Source: Megascapheus bottae
Lineage: Eukaryota; Chordata; Mammalia; Rodentia; Geomyidae
NCBI GenBank assembly: GCA_024803745.1
Contig: JANJXV010000037.1
Location: forward strand, 5,531,001 to 5,595,000
DNA: 64,000 nt
Reading direction: 5' to 3'
The translations under genes were made by a program, and so were the position numbers. Positions 31,701 through 43,414 of the stretch are shown here, one piece after another (position 1 is the stretch's first letter; each line of letters starts with the position of its first letter). The notes below the pieces were generated by a model. It had not been told where the DNA came from and ran no database searches. It saw nothing but the letters and a program-made list of their open reading frames with translations.

Positions 31701-33780
31701 TTATTGCTTTTGTAGATGGTAAATAAATGACATCAAGGAACCAGTCACTATTTTTGGCCATCTGTCACCCAAATGTCTTCCCTTTGTTGGAGACTCTCCT
31801 GCCTTAGGTGGCAGAGTCTTTTTCAGAAGCTGGCAATGCCAGCTTCCCATGAAATAAGGGATTATACATTTTGGCTAAGACTTTGCTATTTGGGTGCATG
31901 TGAAATAAACTTGGAGTCTAAACACATTTCACAGCAAAGTACGCACCATGAACCTTCTTTCTGGAGGCAGTGTTGCTAGCACTATTAACTGCATGAACTT
32001 ATGGGAGGCAGGAAAGGCAGTGGGTCTAGCAGAAGTATCAAAGCCTGTTTCAAAGGGCTAATAGTATAAAACACAATCTAATTTTTGCAGGAGTGGGCTG
32101 TGTGCTATTCCCAAGAAGAGATACTTGTCTGGCTGTGTGTCTTCTGCTCTGTTTTCTGGACTTCCTACGGATTGTAGGAAACATCTAATATCTATTAATT
32201 ATGTTACTTTTCATTTAAATTAGCCCAAGTTCTTTTCTTCTGCTTGCAATTAAGGGAAGTATTATATTATAGTTGTGATCAGATGAATTCAGTAATGATA
32301 ATGCCAACAATAAAAGACTTGATGTAGTAGGAAGAAAAATAATCGCTAAGTATGAAAGTGTGAGTAGATAGAAGTGATGTTAGAAATTGAGGACTGTAGG
32401 TGATAGTAATCGTAGGAAGAGTGAGGGCTGAGGAGGCTGGCAGGAAGTCTTCAGGTTAACTGAGAGATTCTGAAGGTGAAATTGACATTGTCTTCACCTA
32501 CTGATCCATTTGTCATCTAGAAACACTGAGAGCTCTTGGGTAAAGTTGCTTGTGCATGCCAAAGTATTTGGTTTGAAGGGAGAACAACTCAGGCATGTGT
32601 CATTTCATTCGGGTCAGAGAAACAACGAGGGTTAGAGATCAAGATGGGACTTCCTTATCTGGCTGAGTCACTTGGCTTCTCCCAGTTTTGTCCTTTCAAG
32701 TAGGCAAGGCAGATAATTTTCATGGAGTCCCATACCTTGATGGGATCTGTGTGTTTTGCGAATGGTAAGTATGAAGGAAAGGGCTCGTGAATAAATACCA
32801 GACACTGTTCGGCACGGTGTTCTCACGTCCCTCATGCTGCAAGGCCAGCCTAATGAGCCACTTGTGACCACTGGGGAGAGTGCAGTTCAGAAAGGGTAAT
32901 CATTTTTGATTGAGATGTAGAAGTTTCCCCTTAAATTCATTAAAAGTTTCTGAGACAAATAAATAAAACATAATTGATACAGATCCAGTCGCCTTTCTTT
33001 CTATAAGATCATTAAGGAGTGGTAATTGCCTCCCAAGCCCCAGGAAGTTCTTGTCTCCAAGAATAGTGTTCGTGTGTGACTCCCTGGCAATTGTTATTAT
33101 TCTGAAGAATTAATTTTCTCTAATTAGTTTTAAACCCATTATCAGAAATAGAAAGCTGAGCAAGGGAAGGGAGGTCTGAAACAACATTTTCCTCTGCCTT
33201 CTGTAAGAACTTTCTATGTGCTTCACAATTTAGTTACTGAAAATCAAACCTCATTAAAAACTAAACACAGACACCTATAAATCAGGATATAACCATCATG
33301 ATTCCTAAAAGGCATGTTTGCTCTTGTCTGTGTTTTTGTAAGAAATAAATGTTTCACTCTCCATAGAAATCTTCAAACAGAGCCTTATGGGACCCCATAT
33401 CAGAGAAATGGGTGATATTAAGGCTAGATTTTGCTCACACAACATCGGTACCTGCTTGAAACTGATTCATGGGGACTGAGGGAAAGCTCTGTTCTGTCCT
33501 TCTCCATTCTGAGTCACAATGCTTGCAGTCCTGCCATACTAGAAAGCCAAGTCTTGGAATTCCTTCCATGTCTTCTTTATATAATGTATGTATGTAGGAA
33601 GAAAGGATGGGTTAGATATTTCAGACTCTGCCTCAAATAATCATACAGGGTTATTTTGAAGACTAGAGGCCAGTATTTTGGGATAGAGAGATCTGTGGAA
33701 GACACAGAGCAAGAATTTCTATCAAAGTAAAAGGGAAGCAAATGGTGGGAGCCATGGAGTTAAAACTTAGGATTTTAGGG
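31701..33780. other. Long stretch without a supported gene
   Basis: About 2 kb of unique-looking DNA. The only exon-like block is 32686-32764 (listed). The 67-codon minus-strand frame at 32668-32871 overlaps it and is probably chance. Confidence 0.4.
32686..32764 (+). other. Weak candidate exon
   Basis: A 79-nt block lies between the acceptor 'cacttggcttctcccag' and a strong donor (AATG then gtaagta). One of three frames is open for the whole length. I do not recognise the peptide. The pyrimidine tract is short, and the phase does not match the other candidate exons. Confidence 0.15.
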
Positions 33781-33781
33781 G

Positions 33782-33945
33782 CCAAGAGTGTGACATAGTG
33801 GTAGAGTGCTTGCTTGGTACCACATACACAGAAAAACCCAGAAGTGGTGCTGTGACTCAAGTAGTAGAATGCTTGCCTTGAGGGAAAAGCCCAAGGTCAG
33901 AGATCAGGCCCTGAGTTCAGTCCCCAGGATTGGTTAAAAAATAAA
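33782..33945 (+). repeat. IDL-Geo SINE with shortened head
   Basis: Head 'catagtggtagagtgcttgc' jumps straight to 'ttggtaccacatacacagaa', so about 40 nt of the ID-like monomer, including its B box, is deleted. The right monomer and a short A tail are kept. Confidence 0.82.
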
Positions 33946-34009
33946 AGGGGGGATTTTATGCAACTTGGAGGCTTTGGAATATTTAACCAAAAGAATCAAT
34001 CAAGAATTC

Positions 34010-34195
34010 AATGTATATCCTACACAATTGAAAATTGTGAGGGAAAGGATGGGTAAGGAAGGGATGGGTGAGAATGTTGGAAAGGTGACATTGATCAAGA
34101 TATACCATATTCATAAATTGTATTGTTAAATGATACTTCCTCTGTAAAACTACTGACATATAATAATAAAAATTAAAATCATAAATACATGACAA
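34010..34195 (+). mobile_element. L1-like 3' tail (weak)
   Basis: A purine-rich 'gagggaaaggatgggtaagg' stretch leads to 'acatataataataaaaatta', similar in layout to the older L1 tails here. Confidence 0.35.
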
Positions 34196-34214
34196 CTCCT
34201 TTGTACAATTGAAG

Positions 34215-34412
34215 ACAATTTTTTTTGTCAGACCAAAGGCTTGAATTCAGGGCCTGGGCACTGTTGTTGAGCTTTCTCAAGGCTAGTGGACTACCACTTG
34301 AGTCACAACACCACTTCTGGCTTTTTTTCTGTATGTGGTGCCAAGGAATTGAACTGGGGGCTTTGTGCATGCTAGGCAAGCACTCTACTACTAGATCACA
34401 CTCTCAGCCCAA
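34215..34412 (-). repeat. IDL-Geo SINE, antisense
   Basis: T run, antisense Geo ('ctcaaggctagtggactacc'), antisense head ('tgctaggcaagcactctact'). The flanks 'aagacaatttttttt' and 'aagataatttttttt' are a likely imperfect target duplication. Confidence 0.88.
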
Positions 34413-34545
34413 TAAAAGATAATTTTTTTTTAAGATAAATGCTTAAAGATGTGACGTTTGATGGAAGGTTAAGGATGAATTTGAATGGAAGAGAGTGAAG
34501 AATGGAAGGATGACTGGAGATCTACATAAGAAATATAGGAAACTA

Positions 34546-34751
34546 CGGGGCCAGGAGTTTGGCCTAGTGGTAGAGTGCTTGCCTAGCATGCACGAAGACC
34601 CCGGGTTCGAGTCCTCGGTACCCCACATACATAGCAAAAAGCTGGAAGTGGTGCTGAGGCTCAAGTGGTAGAGTGCTAGCCTTGAGAAAGTCGAAGGACA
34701 GTGCTCAAACCCTGAGCTCAAGCCCAGGACTGGCAAAAAAAACCCAACAAC
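34546..34751 (+). repeat. IDL-Geo SINE with 17-18 bp target duplication
   Basis: A full copy: 'ggcctagtggtagagtgctt', 'gggttcgagtcctcggtacc', right monomer 'gaggctcaagtggtagagtg', A-rich tail. The target duplication AGAAATATAGGAAACTA lies at 34529-34545 and 34753-34769 and is exact. Intact A and B boxes in the head and little decay suggest a young insertion. Confidence 0.95.
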
Positions 34752-35310
34752 AAGAAATATAGGAAACTAGAAAACAGGATTTCACACATGGCAGAAAAAG
34801 AGATGAATTTGAACTCGTTCTGGGGTGGAATGCATAAGATTTGGGGTGGAATAGGATATAGGTAGCCAACAACTGAGACAGAGAAAGAACAAAGAAAAAC
34901 CCTAAGACTATACTCAGAGCCATAGACAATCAATGAATTTGGTTTTAAGTAAATATTAAATGTAATTTCAAAAATGATTGAATTCTGGGAAAACTGAATA
35001 GTTGCGAAATGGAGTTTCAAGTCAATACAAATACCACATTTTTGTGGAGCACACACTGGTCAAACTCACAAATCTTTTGAAGGGACTAAAGAAATGAAGT
35101 TGTAAATTAGGGGTATTGAGTTTAGAAGATAAGTTCATCTAAAGAGGTTGGGTATCCTCTAGCATCAGAAGTTGCCGTTTGGGAAAAGGAAAATAGAGAC
35201 CAGCATTATCAATCATTCAAATCTTCAAGAGAAGCCAAGAACCAAAAAAATCATAGAAAATATCCTGATTCTTAAGTGTTTGTGACAATTATTACTTTTT
35301 AAAATGTGGG

Positions 35311-35616
35311 GGCCGGAAGTTTGGCCTAGTGGTATACTGCTTGCCTAGCATGCATGAAGACTGGGGTTCTATTCCTCGGTACTACATACAGAGAAAAAAG
35401 CCAGAAGTGGTGCTGAGGCTCAAGTGGTGGAGTTCTAGTCTTGAGAAAATCCAAGGATAATGCTCAGGCTATGAGCTCAAGCCCAGGACTGGCAAAAAAA
35501 AAAAAAAAATACGGGGAAGAGGAAGTGGCACTGTGGCTCAAATGGTAGAGCACTAGCCTTGAGCTGAAATGCTCAGGGACAGTGCCCAGGCCAAGTTTAA
35601 GCCCCACCACTGACAA
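35311..35616 (+). repeat. Trimeric SINE: IDL-Geo plus a second right monomer
   Basis: One exact 10-bp duplication, AAAATGTGGG (35301-35310 and 35617-35626), encloses an ID-like head, a Geo monomer, an A run, and then a further right monomer ('gcactgtggctcaaatggta', 'ccaagtttaagccccaccac'). No duplication separates the parts. The second right monomer is closer to the one in the 7SL-headed family (gctgaaatgctcaggg). The alternative is one SINE inserted at the start of another. Confidence 0.75.
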
Positions 35617-35626
35617 AAAATGTGGG

Positions 35627-36555
35627 ACCATAATTATGGCTGAGATTGAATGAATGATTGTGAATTCTTAAGAGTCTTGCAGGAAGGGTCAGACGCTCCT
35701 AAAGACCCTGGGCCAAGTACTCTCTGCCCTTGCCAGTGCAGTGGTAGATGCACTGGGAGAAGGAAGCTGTGATTCCTGCCCACAGTAAACCCACAAGCTT
35801 AGCTGGGCCAGGGAAAAATGCACCACTCTGTGACCCAGGCCTGTCAACAGAGAACAGCAAGTGACAGGAGAGAGACATCACAGCTCAAGTGTGGATTTAA
35901 GGAGGAGGAAAGTGCGCACAGGAGCTGACGATTGTTCCTTTCCAAGTCAATATCTGTGATTCAACAGGTTTATTAATACTATTCTTTTCCAGGAAGGCAA
36001 GTGTGGATTCTCTGAGATCAGGGGGAACTGAGTAAAATACAAATGGAAACTGGTTCTATACTGATGATGATCAGTAGAGATTCCTTTGGGTTCTTCTTTA
36101 AAAGGTATTTCCTTGATGCAATTGCTAAGCCGCTGGATCTAGCTTAATAATCATGAATAAATGAGTACAAGAACAAAAATAACTACCTATTTACATTACG
36201 AGATTGCTTGTTTCTAAAGTAGTATGGAAACTCCACAGCAGGAGAGTCTCACCCAGGGTTGGAATGTTTAGGATATTATAAGGAGTATTAAAAGAACATC
36301 AAGATTCCCAGAACTGGGAAGGGTGGTACAGAAGGGAAGAACATTCATACGCTGTGTGACTGGGCATTAAGAAGACAGCAGAGGGTCAAATAAGAGTTTT
36401 CCCTGGTAATATACTCTGTATTTGCTACTTAATTTCTCACCTGTCTTGCTCTTTGCCTCGACACATGTTTTTCCTTCTATCTCTGACATTAACATTGAGG
36501 ACTGATTTATTTGTTGAGGACTAAAGAAAATGGCACTTTGTCCTGAGTTGGTGTC
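35627..36555. other. No gene supported apart from one weak exon candidate
   Basis: Unique-looking DNA. It contains a weak minus-strand exon candidate at 36441-36520. Confidence 0.4.
36441..36520 (-). other. Weak candidate exon, minus strand
   Basis: An 80-nt block on the minus strand sits between 'agtgccattttctttag' and a donor gtgaga. Two frames are open. The acceptor is good and the donor fair. No recognised product. Confidence 0.15.
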
Positions 36556-36564
36556 CATTAGATT

Positions 36565-36590
36565 ATTTATTTATTTGTTTATTTATTTGG
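36565..36590. repeat. (TTTA)n simple repeat
   Basis: Short TTTA/TTTG array at the tail side of an antisense SINE fragment. Confidence 0.85.
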
Positions 36591-36680
36591 TCATCTGAAC
36601 TCTGAGCTTGGGTGTTGTCTCTCACCTCTCCAGCTCAAGGCTAATGCCCTATTCCTTGAGCCACAGTGCTGCTTCCCCCT
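36591..36680 (-). repeat. Right-monomer SINE fragment, antisense
   Basis: Only the right monomer is visible ('ctcaaggctaatgccctatt', 'ttgagccacagtgctgcttc'). No head follows. Confidence 0.75.
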
Positions 36681-37808
36681 TAGATTATTTAAATGAGGTT
36701 TTCACTGATAGGCAGAATCAATTTGTGAAACACATTTTGATTGTGTGAGTCGAGTTACTGTAGAAAATGCTTTCAAGTTCAGGTTCAAAGAAATGGAAGC
36801 TTTTGTCTATATTTTTACTTCTAGAAGGGAGGCACAGAGTATTACAACATCACAGAAAATGGCAGGGTGTGATCTGACTTCCCCACTGTGGGGATGGAAG
36901 CATTTTCACAACTGAGATACCTTAGTTTTTGTAAGTAGGTAGAGATTTGAATTTTCTGGGTTTCCAATTCGTTTCCAATTATGTTTAAATGAAAATAACA
37001 GACTGTTCATCTGTGACAACAAAATGGAGTCTTCTATTGGGTACAGATTTGTGGCCTGTTGTCTCTGATCAGAGATGAAAGACTTCAAGGCAGAGGGGAG
37101 CCATAGTACATAAATCCAGAGAGTACCTGTCCTTTCAGATTTTTCTAGCCAGGTCAATTACATGTCAGTCATGTAGACATTGAGCCTACAGTTCTCACAC
37201 CAGCCCTTAGAGCTAATATAAGGTCTTCCGTCTTTTCCACTTATAGTACAGGCCATCTAGGCTATACACGCCTAAAGAACACTTGAAATAGTAAAAGTCT
37301 CAGTTCAGAGAAGGCTAAAATAGTAAGAGTCTTTAGTTGCTTTTTGACTGACTTTTAGATTCTGACATTCCTTGGGGTTTTGATGAATTCTTTCTTTACA
37401 ATTTTTGTTTCGAGGAGTATGTTTCTTCTTCTAATGATAAAGCAACCAAGTGCGAGAGCAATCACAGGACTATTCCTTTGGGTAAACATTAGCAGCTAAT
37501 GTCATACAAATCAGGCAACAGTGTCATTATATGCATGTCTTAAGTTACAAAGAAGAGATTAAAACCATCAGTTAACCAGGATATGTTTTCTTTGTCCTTC
37601 TAGTTTCTAAGCTGCAGCAAAAGCCACTAGTTGCATAGTTACTGAGATAACAAAGTCAGAGAACATTTGTCAGTGACTGGTATATGGTCAAAAGTAATGC
37701 ACAGTTGAATTTATCGGATATATTTGGACTTTATTATGTACAACATATTGAGATCGGTGCTTGGGATGCAAAGATGAGTAAAACACATTTCTTGCTGTCA
37801 TATATTCG
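36681..37808. other. No gene seen
   Basis: Unique-looking sequence of about 1.1 kb with no supported feature. Confidence 0.4.
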
Positions 37809-37809
37809 C

Positions 37810-38175
37810 TAGACATTGGTGGCTCATGCCAGTAATCCTAGCTAGTCAGGAGGTTGAGATCTGATAATCATGGTTCAAAACTAGTCCCGGCAAATAAATC
37901 ATTTTAGTTTTTCTAGTCTTGGGGCTTGAACTCAGGGCCTGGGCACTGCCCTTGAACTTTCTTAAGGTTAGTGCTCTACCATTTGAGCCACAGCACCACT
38001 TCTGGCCTTTTTTCTGTATGTGGTACAGGGGAATTGAACCCAGGGCTTTGTGCATGTTAGGCAAGCACTTTACTACTAAGTCATGCTCCTGGCCTAGGCA
38101 GAAAAAAATTGAGACATTCTTATCTGCAATTAACGGCAAAAGGCCGGAAGTAGAGTCAGCTCAAGTGGGTAACAG
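37810..38175 (+). repeat. 7SL/B1-headed dimeric SINE split by a younger SINE
   Basis: The head ('gctcatgccagtaatcctag') runs to 'ctagtcccggca'. The remainder resumes after 38095 with 'ggcagaaaaaaattgagaca', 'cttatctgcaattaacggca' and 'agtcagctcaagtgggtaac'. The gap is filled by an antisense IDL-Geo. Confidence 0.85.
37895..38095 (-). repeat. IDL-Geo SINE, antisense, nested
   Basis: 'gtcttggggcttgaactcag', 'accatttgagccacagcacc' and 'tgttaggcaagcactttact'. It lies inside the 7SL-headed copy, so it is the younger element. Confidence 0.88.
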
Positions 38176-38379
38176 ACATATATGGAAAGAGAATTTTTAC
38201 TATGATGTCCAAAATGGTATATCATAAAATAATGGGGGAATCTTAGCCTAAAATTTTCAGTCTGAAGGGATGCTAGAGAAAATGATAACAGCCTGGGAAG
38301 TATAGGAAATAACCAGAAGAGTTAGGATAGAAAAGGGATACTTATGTGAATATTCATACCCTAGTACCTTACATACATT

Positions 38380-38540
38380 CAGTCACAGAATTCTCACAAA
38401 GCACTAGAAGTTGTTTCTTTATAACATTACTATAGATGTAAAATGAAAGGGTAGGGAAGGTAACTAAAGTATTTAGGTTAATATTACCACTGTGTGAGAA
38501 GATTTAAACAAATCCATGATTCTAAAACTCTTAATCTCTT
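38380..38540 (-). repeat. MIR-like, antisense
   Basis: 'tcacagaattctcacaaagc', 'atagatgtaaaatgaaaggg' and 'gaaggtaactaaagtattta' follow the antisense MIR/MIR3 order. Diverged. Confidence 0.45.
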
Positions 38541-38647
38541 AATCTAAGACATATATTGGTATGCCTATTTCCCCCAAACAGAAAACTCTCATGTAGACTT
38601 CCTTTGTATAAAACTAAGTATAGAAAAACCCAGAAAACTTAAACTAT

Positions 38648-38765
38648 GATTAGCTGGAAGTAGAGATGTGGCTCAAGGCATAGAGTGGTAGCCTTGAGCA
38701 TAAGAGTTCAGTGATAGCACCCAGACTCTGAGTTCAAGCCCCAGGACTAGCACAAAAACATATGC
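38648..38765 (+). repeat. Right-monomer SINE fragment
   Basis: 'gatgtggctcaaggcataga', 'agccttgagcataagagttc' and 'ctctgagttcaagccccagg' with no head visible upstream. Confidence 0.8.
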
Positions 38766-38769
38766 AATG

Positions 38770-40860
38770 AGTGAAGATGTTGGCTTTAAAGCTTTTCACT
38801 GAGGTTCTTAATAACAATTTTTCCTTAGTCATAAATAACCCAGATTTATTTCAGGTAAACACAACAAAAGGAAATTTTGGATGGTTTTTGTAATAACTAT
38901 AGAATTGAAAAGAAACTGTTGGTCAAGAAATGAGGGGCGGCAAGGCAAGAGGAAGCTGATAACAGACAAAATCAATACAGTCAAAAGCCCACCTGCAGCC
39001 ATTTCAAGTTTAAAATGAAGACTTCTAACCCATGCCCTTTCTGCTTACTCACACTAAGGCTAGCAGTCTCTGAGAGCACATGAAGCAGTGAGGTATTTAA
39101 AGGGGATTTTAAACCAGGCCCGTCATTCTACAGAGCTTTGAAAGAGTGTCAGTCGCTGTAGGTGAGAGACCACAATGATGAAAAAGAGCATAGAAGTCCT
39201 ATAGATGAAGAAACTGTGGGAAGAAGTTTCGTGTCTAGGTTTAGAAAGCAGAGAAGTCATTGCTTTTGCCAGAAACAGAAGCTTAGGAAAGCCAACAAAG
39301 GCATGGCACTGGCAGGGCACTGGCAGCGTCAGCTACAATCTTCCCAGCTGGAAAAGAACCCCTGAAAGACTGGGGTTCCCACTCTTAAGGACAGTGTAAA
39401 GCCTGGCAGGGACCTCTGAGGGACTGAGGCAAAATGGTTCTAGAATATGGAAAGAGGTTTTAACTAAACCAGATGCTACTGGAATGAGCTGGGTTAGCTA
39501 CAGAAAAGAGCAGGTGCTGGTGACACTGCACAGAAACACTTGAGAAGGAGGGAGTGGCTTCTTTCCTCCTCTTGCTTCATATTTTCCTTCAGGAAACACC
39601 TGACAATAGAGCAAAAGAGGCCTGCAGACTTTGTGTCCAACATTACAAAGCCAGCCAGAACAAGTGAATTTGCAGCTGAGATGTTGTTGCTCAGTAACCT
39701 GTGAAACACCTTCTATGCTCTGACAGCAGAATGGCGGTCATGTGCTTACCTCCAGGCTCTGCTGGGACTGGCATGGGGCCAATTTGACCTTTTTCTTCTG
39801 CTATGGAAAAACTCCAGCCCCTGTCTAGCCAGTATGACACACTGTGTAGGATGAGGGATTCTCAGTGAGGAAATACAGGTGATGTTAAGCAGAAGGAATG
39901 GATGCCCAATATCTACCATAGTCTCTTTATCAGAAATAGTGTTAGTAGAACACTGTTATCATGTTCCCTTCTATATAAATATAGAGAGTTGGCCCTTTTT
40001 GTCCTTTTGTATCAGTAAGCCTGCTTATTTATGTCAGGCTACACATTGCAGATGCTCTGTTTAGATGAGGATTCTAAATCCCCCACTTTGAGCTTTAATT
40101 GGAGTCAAATAAAGTAGAAAAAATTGTGGGGTTATTTTCTTCTATAGTTTGGAGATTTATATAGAGTACTTAGACTCTGTTTCTCTGGGCAGGCAGATAG
40201 TTGCTTAAATAGATTTTCATGCTTAGGGCTTCAACACACAAAGCCTTATGCAGCTCTGTATTTGTTTTGCAATTCATATCACACCCAAATTATTGTTTGT
40301 GGAAGGAGTCAGGAAATCTGCTTATAGCAATAACCCCTGTCATCCCCCAGTTTCTCTATTTTATGCCTAAAGTGATACACATAAACATGAATCAGATCTA
40401 CACTCAGAAAAATTGGATGCGTGGTAATTAGTTCACTGGCTACTCTGAACTTCTTGAAATTAGGTGTATCGATTCTTTACTGAAATGTAAGTCACTTGCA
40501 GATGCTTTATTCCTTTTATTCAAGGCTTCTAAAACAATTTGCACTTATTTTCTAAGTTAGGTTTCTCATTTATATTTTATGCTGTTTGATTCAGAGCACC
40601 TTAGCTAGGAAGTTTCTTAAAATTAAAAGCTTTCATGGATTTCTCAGTTACGAAGAATTATTGACTGACTAAACTACAATAGCCCAGAGAAAGGTTAATT
40701 GTCAATCTCAACAGTTTATTACTTGAAAAAAAATTGGAACAAAACCAATAGATTAACATTTTCTACTTGCAAAATATATATGTAAATTAAGGAATAGAAT
40801 TCCCTTTATCCTCAGGAGCAAACTTATTACTGTTATACAATATGTATATACATTTATTTA
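38770..40860. other. Long stretch without a supported gene
   Basis: About 2 kb of unique-looking DNA. It contains a weak minus-strand exon candidate at 39750-39800. Other frames are short. Confidence 0.4.
39750..39800 (-). other. Weak candidate exon, minus strand
   Basis: A 51-nt block (17 codons, phase 0) lies between 'ggctggagtttttccatag' and a donor gtaagcac on the minus strand. The frame is open. No product is recognised, and the block is short enough to be coincidence. Confidence 0.15.
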
Positions 40861-40873
40861 AAAACATAACCAT

Positions 40874-41044
40874 TATTTGAAATTGGATAGGGAAGGGGGG
40901 AAAATAAGATGAGGGGTGGGGGTGGGGGGGAGAGAAATGGGGACCAAGACATGTGAAAGGGTATCAATGTATGGGAATTAATGCACCATCTATCTGGCAA
41001 ATATCATGTAACCCTTCTATTAATTACAATAATAAATATATAAA
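40874..41044 (+). mobile_element. 5'-truncated L1 with 13-bp target duplication
   Basis: 171 bp of the recurring L1 3' terminus ('gagaaatggggaccaagaca', 'ctatctggcaaatatcatgt', 'tctattaattacaataataa'). Flanked by AAAACATAACCAT at 40861-40873 and 41045-41057. Confidence 0.93.
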
Positions 41045-41479
41045 AAAACATAACCATGCTGTACATATTAATTTGAAATATATTCTTTTAGATAATATGT
41101 AAAAAATTGTCCCTAGCCATTACATACATGTACATGGTCTATTTTATGTTGATCATTTGTCATAATTTAACTCTGCAATGTTAATAATATTTAGTCTGTG
41201 TACTGATTTTCCTTTCTACTGAAAACAGTGTGTAAGTAAACATCCACTTACATCTATCTTTAGATATGTTATTATTTTTGTGAGACAGATGTGGTATGCA
41301 CAACCTTATGAAAAAAGATCTAGTTCAGAATCATATTGCTTTTAGGAGCTGGATCACTTTCATTTCTGTTCATGTAGAATGGCCCTCAGGCTTTGCTTTA
41401 CTTTTATTATATTGGTAGTTTTAAAACTATAGATGGTTATTTTGAAGAACATCCTTGAATTGGTGGTTGTCTACTTTTA

Positions 41480-41930
41480 TATATTTATTTTCTGGTATTG
41501 GGACTGATACTCAGAGCCTAGGTAATGTCCTTGTGCTTTTTTTTTTTTTTTTTTTTTTTGCCAATCCTGGGTTTGAGCTCAGGGCCTGAGCACTGTCCTG
41601 GGACTTTCTCAAGGCTAGAGCTCTACCACTTGAGCCTCAGCACCACTTCCGGCTTTTTTTCTATGTATGTGGTACCGAGGAATTGAACCCGGGTCTTCAT
41701 GCATGCTAGGCAAGCACTTTAACCACTAGGCCAAACTCCTGGCCCCATCCTTGTGCTTTTTTTATGATGTGAGCCACAGTTTCACATCCAACTTTATGCT
41801 CATTAATTGGAAATGAGAGTCTTATAGACTTTTCTGCATGGGCTGGCTTTGAATCATGATCCTCAGATCCCAGCCTCTTGAATAAGTAGGATTAGCAATC
41901 CTATACTCTTAAAGGGGCAAGCCAATGGGG
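41480..41930 (-). repeat. 7SL/B1-headed dimeric SINE, antisense, split by nested SINE
   Basis: 'tattgggactgatactcaga' precedes, and 'gtgagccacagtttcacatc', 'aattggaaatgagagtctta' and 'gggctggctttgaatcatga' follow, an IDL-Geo inserted at 41541-41747. Confidence 0.85.
41541..41747 (-). repeat. IDL-Geo SINE, antisense, nested, with target duplication
   Basis: A long T tract (about 41537-41558), a complete antisense Geo and an ID-like head. The target TCCTTGTGCTTTT is duplicated at 41528-41540 and 41748-41760. It is one of the least decayed copies in the window. Confidence 0.93.
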
Positions 41931-42655
41931 CTTGGCAACTTAATTATTTTATAGTACAGAGGTAGGTAGGCATTGTACCATTCTCTCAGTATTAATTTTT
42001 GATCTTTGCATCTTTGTTTCTTAAAAACAGGGGATTATAGAGCTAGGTCATCGTGCTTGGACGAATATTCCTCATTATCAATCTAAAGTTATGAGGTTTG
42101 GTAAGGGGGATTGCAGCCACAATGCTGTGACTCACTCTGTGTACCTACAGTGCATGCTTTCAACTACTTCTCTCTGCTGGTATGATGTTCATTTTGATCG
42201 CAGAACTAAGGCAGTAAAACAAGTTTCATTTGTTGAGCAACTTCACCATTAAGTTGCTTTTCTTCCCTTTGAAACTGATTGGAAATTAATTGGAACCTAT
42301 GCAAGTACCAGTTCCTCATCAAACCTTACTTTTTTTTTTTTGCTTGTATCACCATGGAACTCACATTTTTCCATTTTAGTCGATGTGTTATAATCCATTG
42401 CTCTATTATTTTACTGTGTTCTTCAAATTTTCCACACTGAAACATTTTTCTAGAATATTGCCACGATTAGCTGACTTCGGAGAATGGCTAGCAATTGACT
42501 GTAGGTAAAAGATAATATCTGCCTTTCAGAATTCCTTTTCATAAATAATTTTAAATCATATTTTTATTTCTCAGAACATGTTTTAAGTGTTAGAGGAGGG
42601 TACTTGATCCAGAGCAGTAAGATGGCGATGCTTAGTTCTGTCCAAATGTTTGAAT
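41931..42655. other. No gene seen
   Basis: Unique sequence, no supported feature. Confidence 0.4.
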
Positions 42656-42669
42656 TCTTAAAAAATGCT

Positions 42670-43165
42670 ATTATCATTTGTATATGATCTATAACACATA
42701 TTATATATAATATATAATATATAACATAGCATATCATATATGACATAACATATATTATAAACAGTGTATAACATATATGATATATATGACAAGTATATGT
42801 ATATATAATATATAACACATGATGTATATTACATATGTATTATCCATATTGCAACTAATATATTTAATATAACATATAATATGCATATAATGTATAACAC
42901 ACATAATATATAAAATATTATGTGATATTTATTATGTAGTATGTATATGATATATACTATATAATATGCAACATACAGATCGTATTATATGTGTATAATA
43001 TATTACATATAATATGTAATATATAACACATGTAATATATTATATAATATCTAACACATACAGTATACTGTATTATATATAAAATTTCCCACATACACAC
43101 ACATCTGTAAATACACACATATATAGCCCTTGCATGTATGCACACACATACACACATATATTCTA
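42670..43165. repeat. AT-rich degenerate tandem block
   Basis: About 500 bp built from 'ataacatat', 'atataatat' and 'tgtataac' words in both orientations, ending in an 'acacacat' section. Many self-complementary TA-rich words could form hairpins or a cruciform. The short frames here are artefacts of the repeat. Confidence 0.9.
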
Positions 43166-43414
43166 TATTGAACAATCCTTTCATGCCATTTCACAATATC
43201 TTTGTGTCCATAACCTTTAGCATAGGAGAGTAATTCATAGGGCAGTGCTTGACTGACCATATCTACATGAGAAGATCCTGGTTTTAGCCCCCAATCACAC
43301 AAAACAATTAAGAATGTTAGCATGACAATTCAGCCTTTTCTCTACTTCTGGCTTGGAAAAAGATTATTGTCCTATTCAGAATCAGCTTCTTTTCTTCCTG
43401 CTAGTATTTCTCAG

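Noticed and set aside
34560..34640. Possible tRNA gene (A box and B box present, 'gggttcgagtcc')
   Set aside because: It is the ID-like head of an IDL-Geo SINE with an exact target duplication. No intact cloverleaf with a proper acceptor stem was seen.
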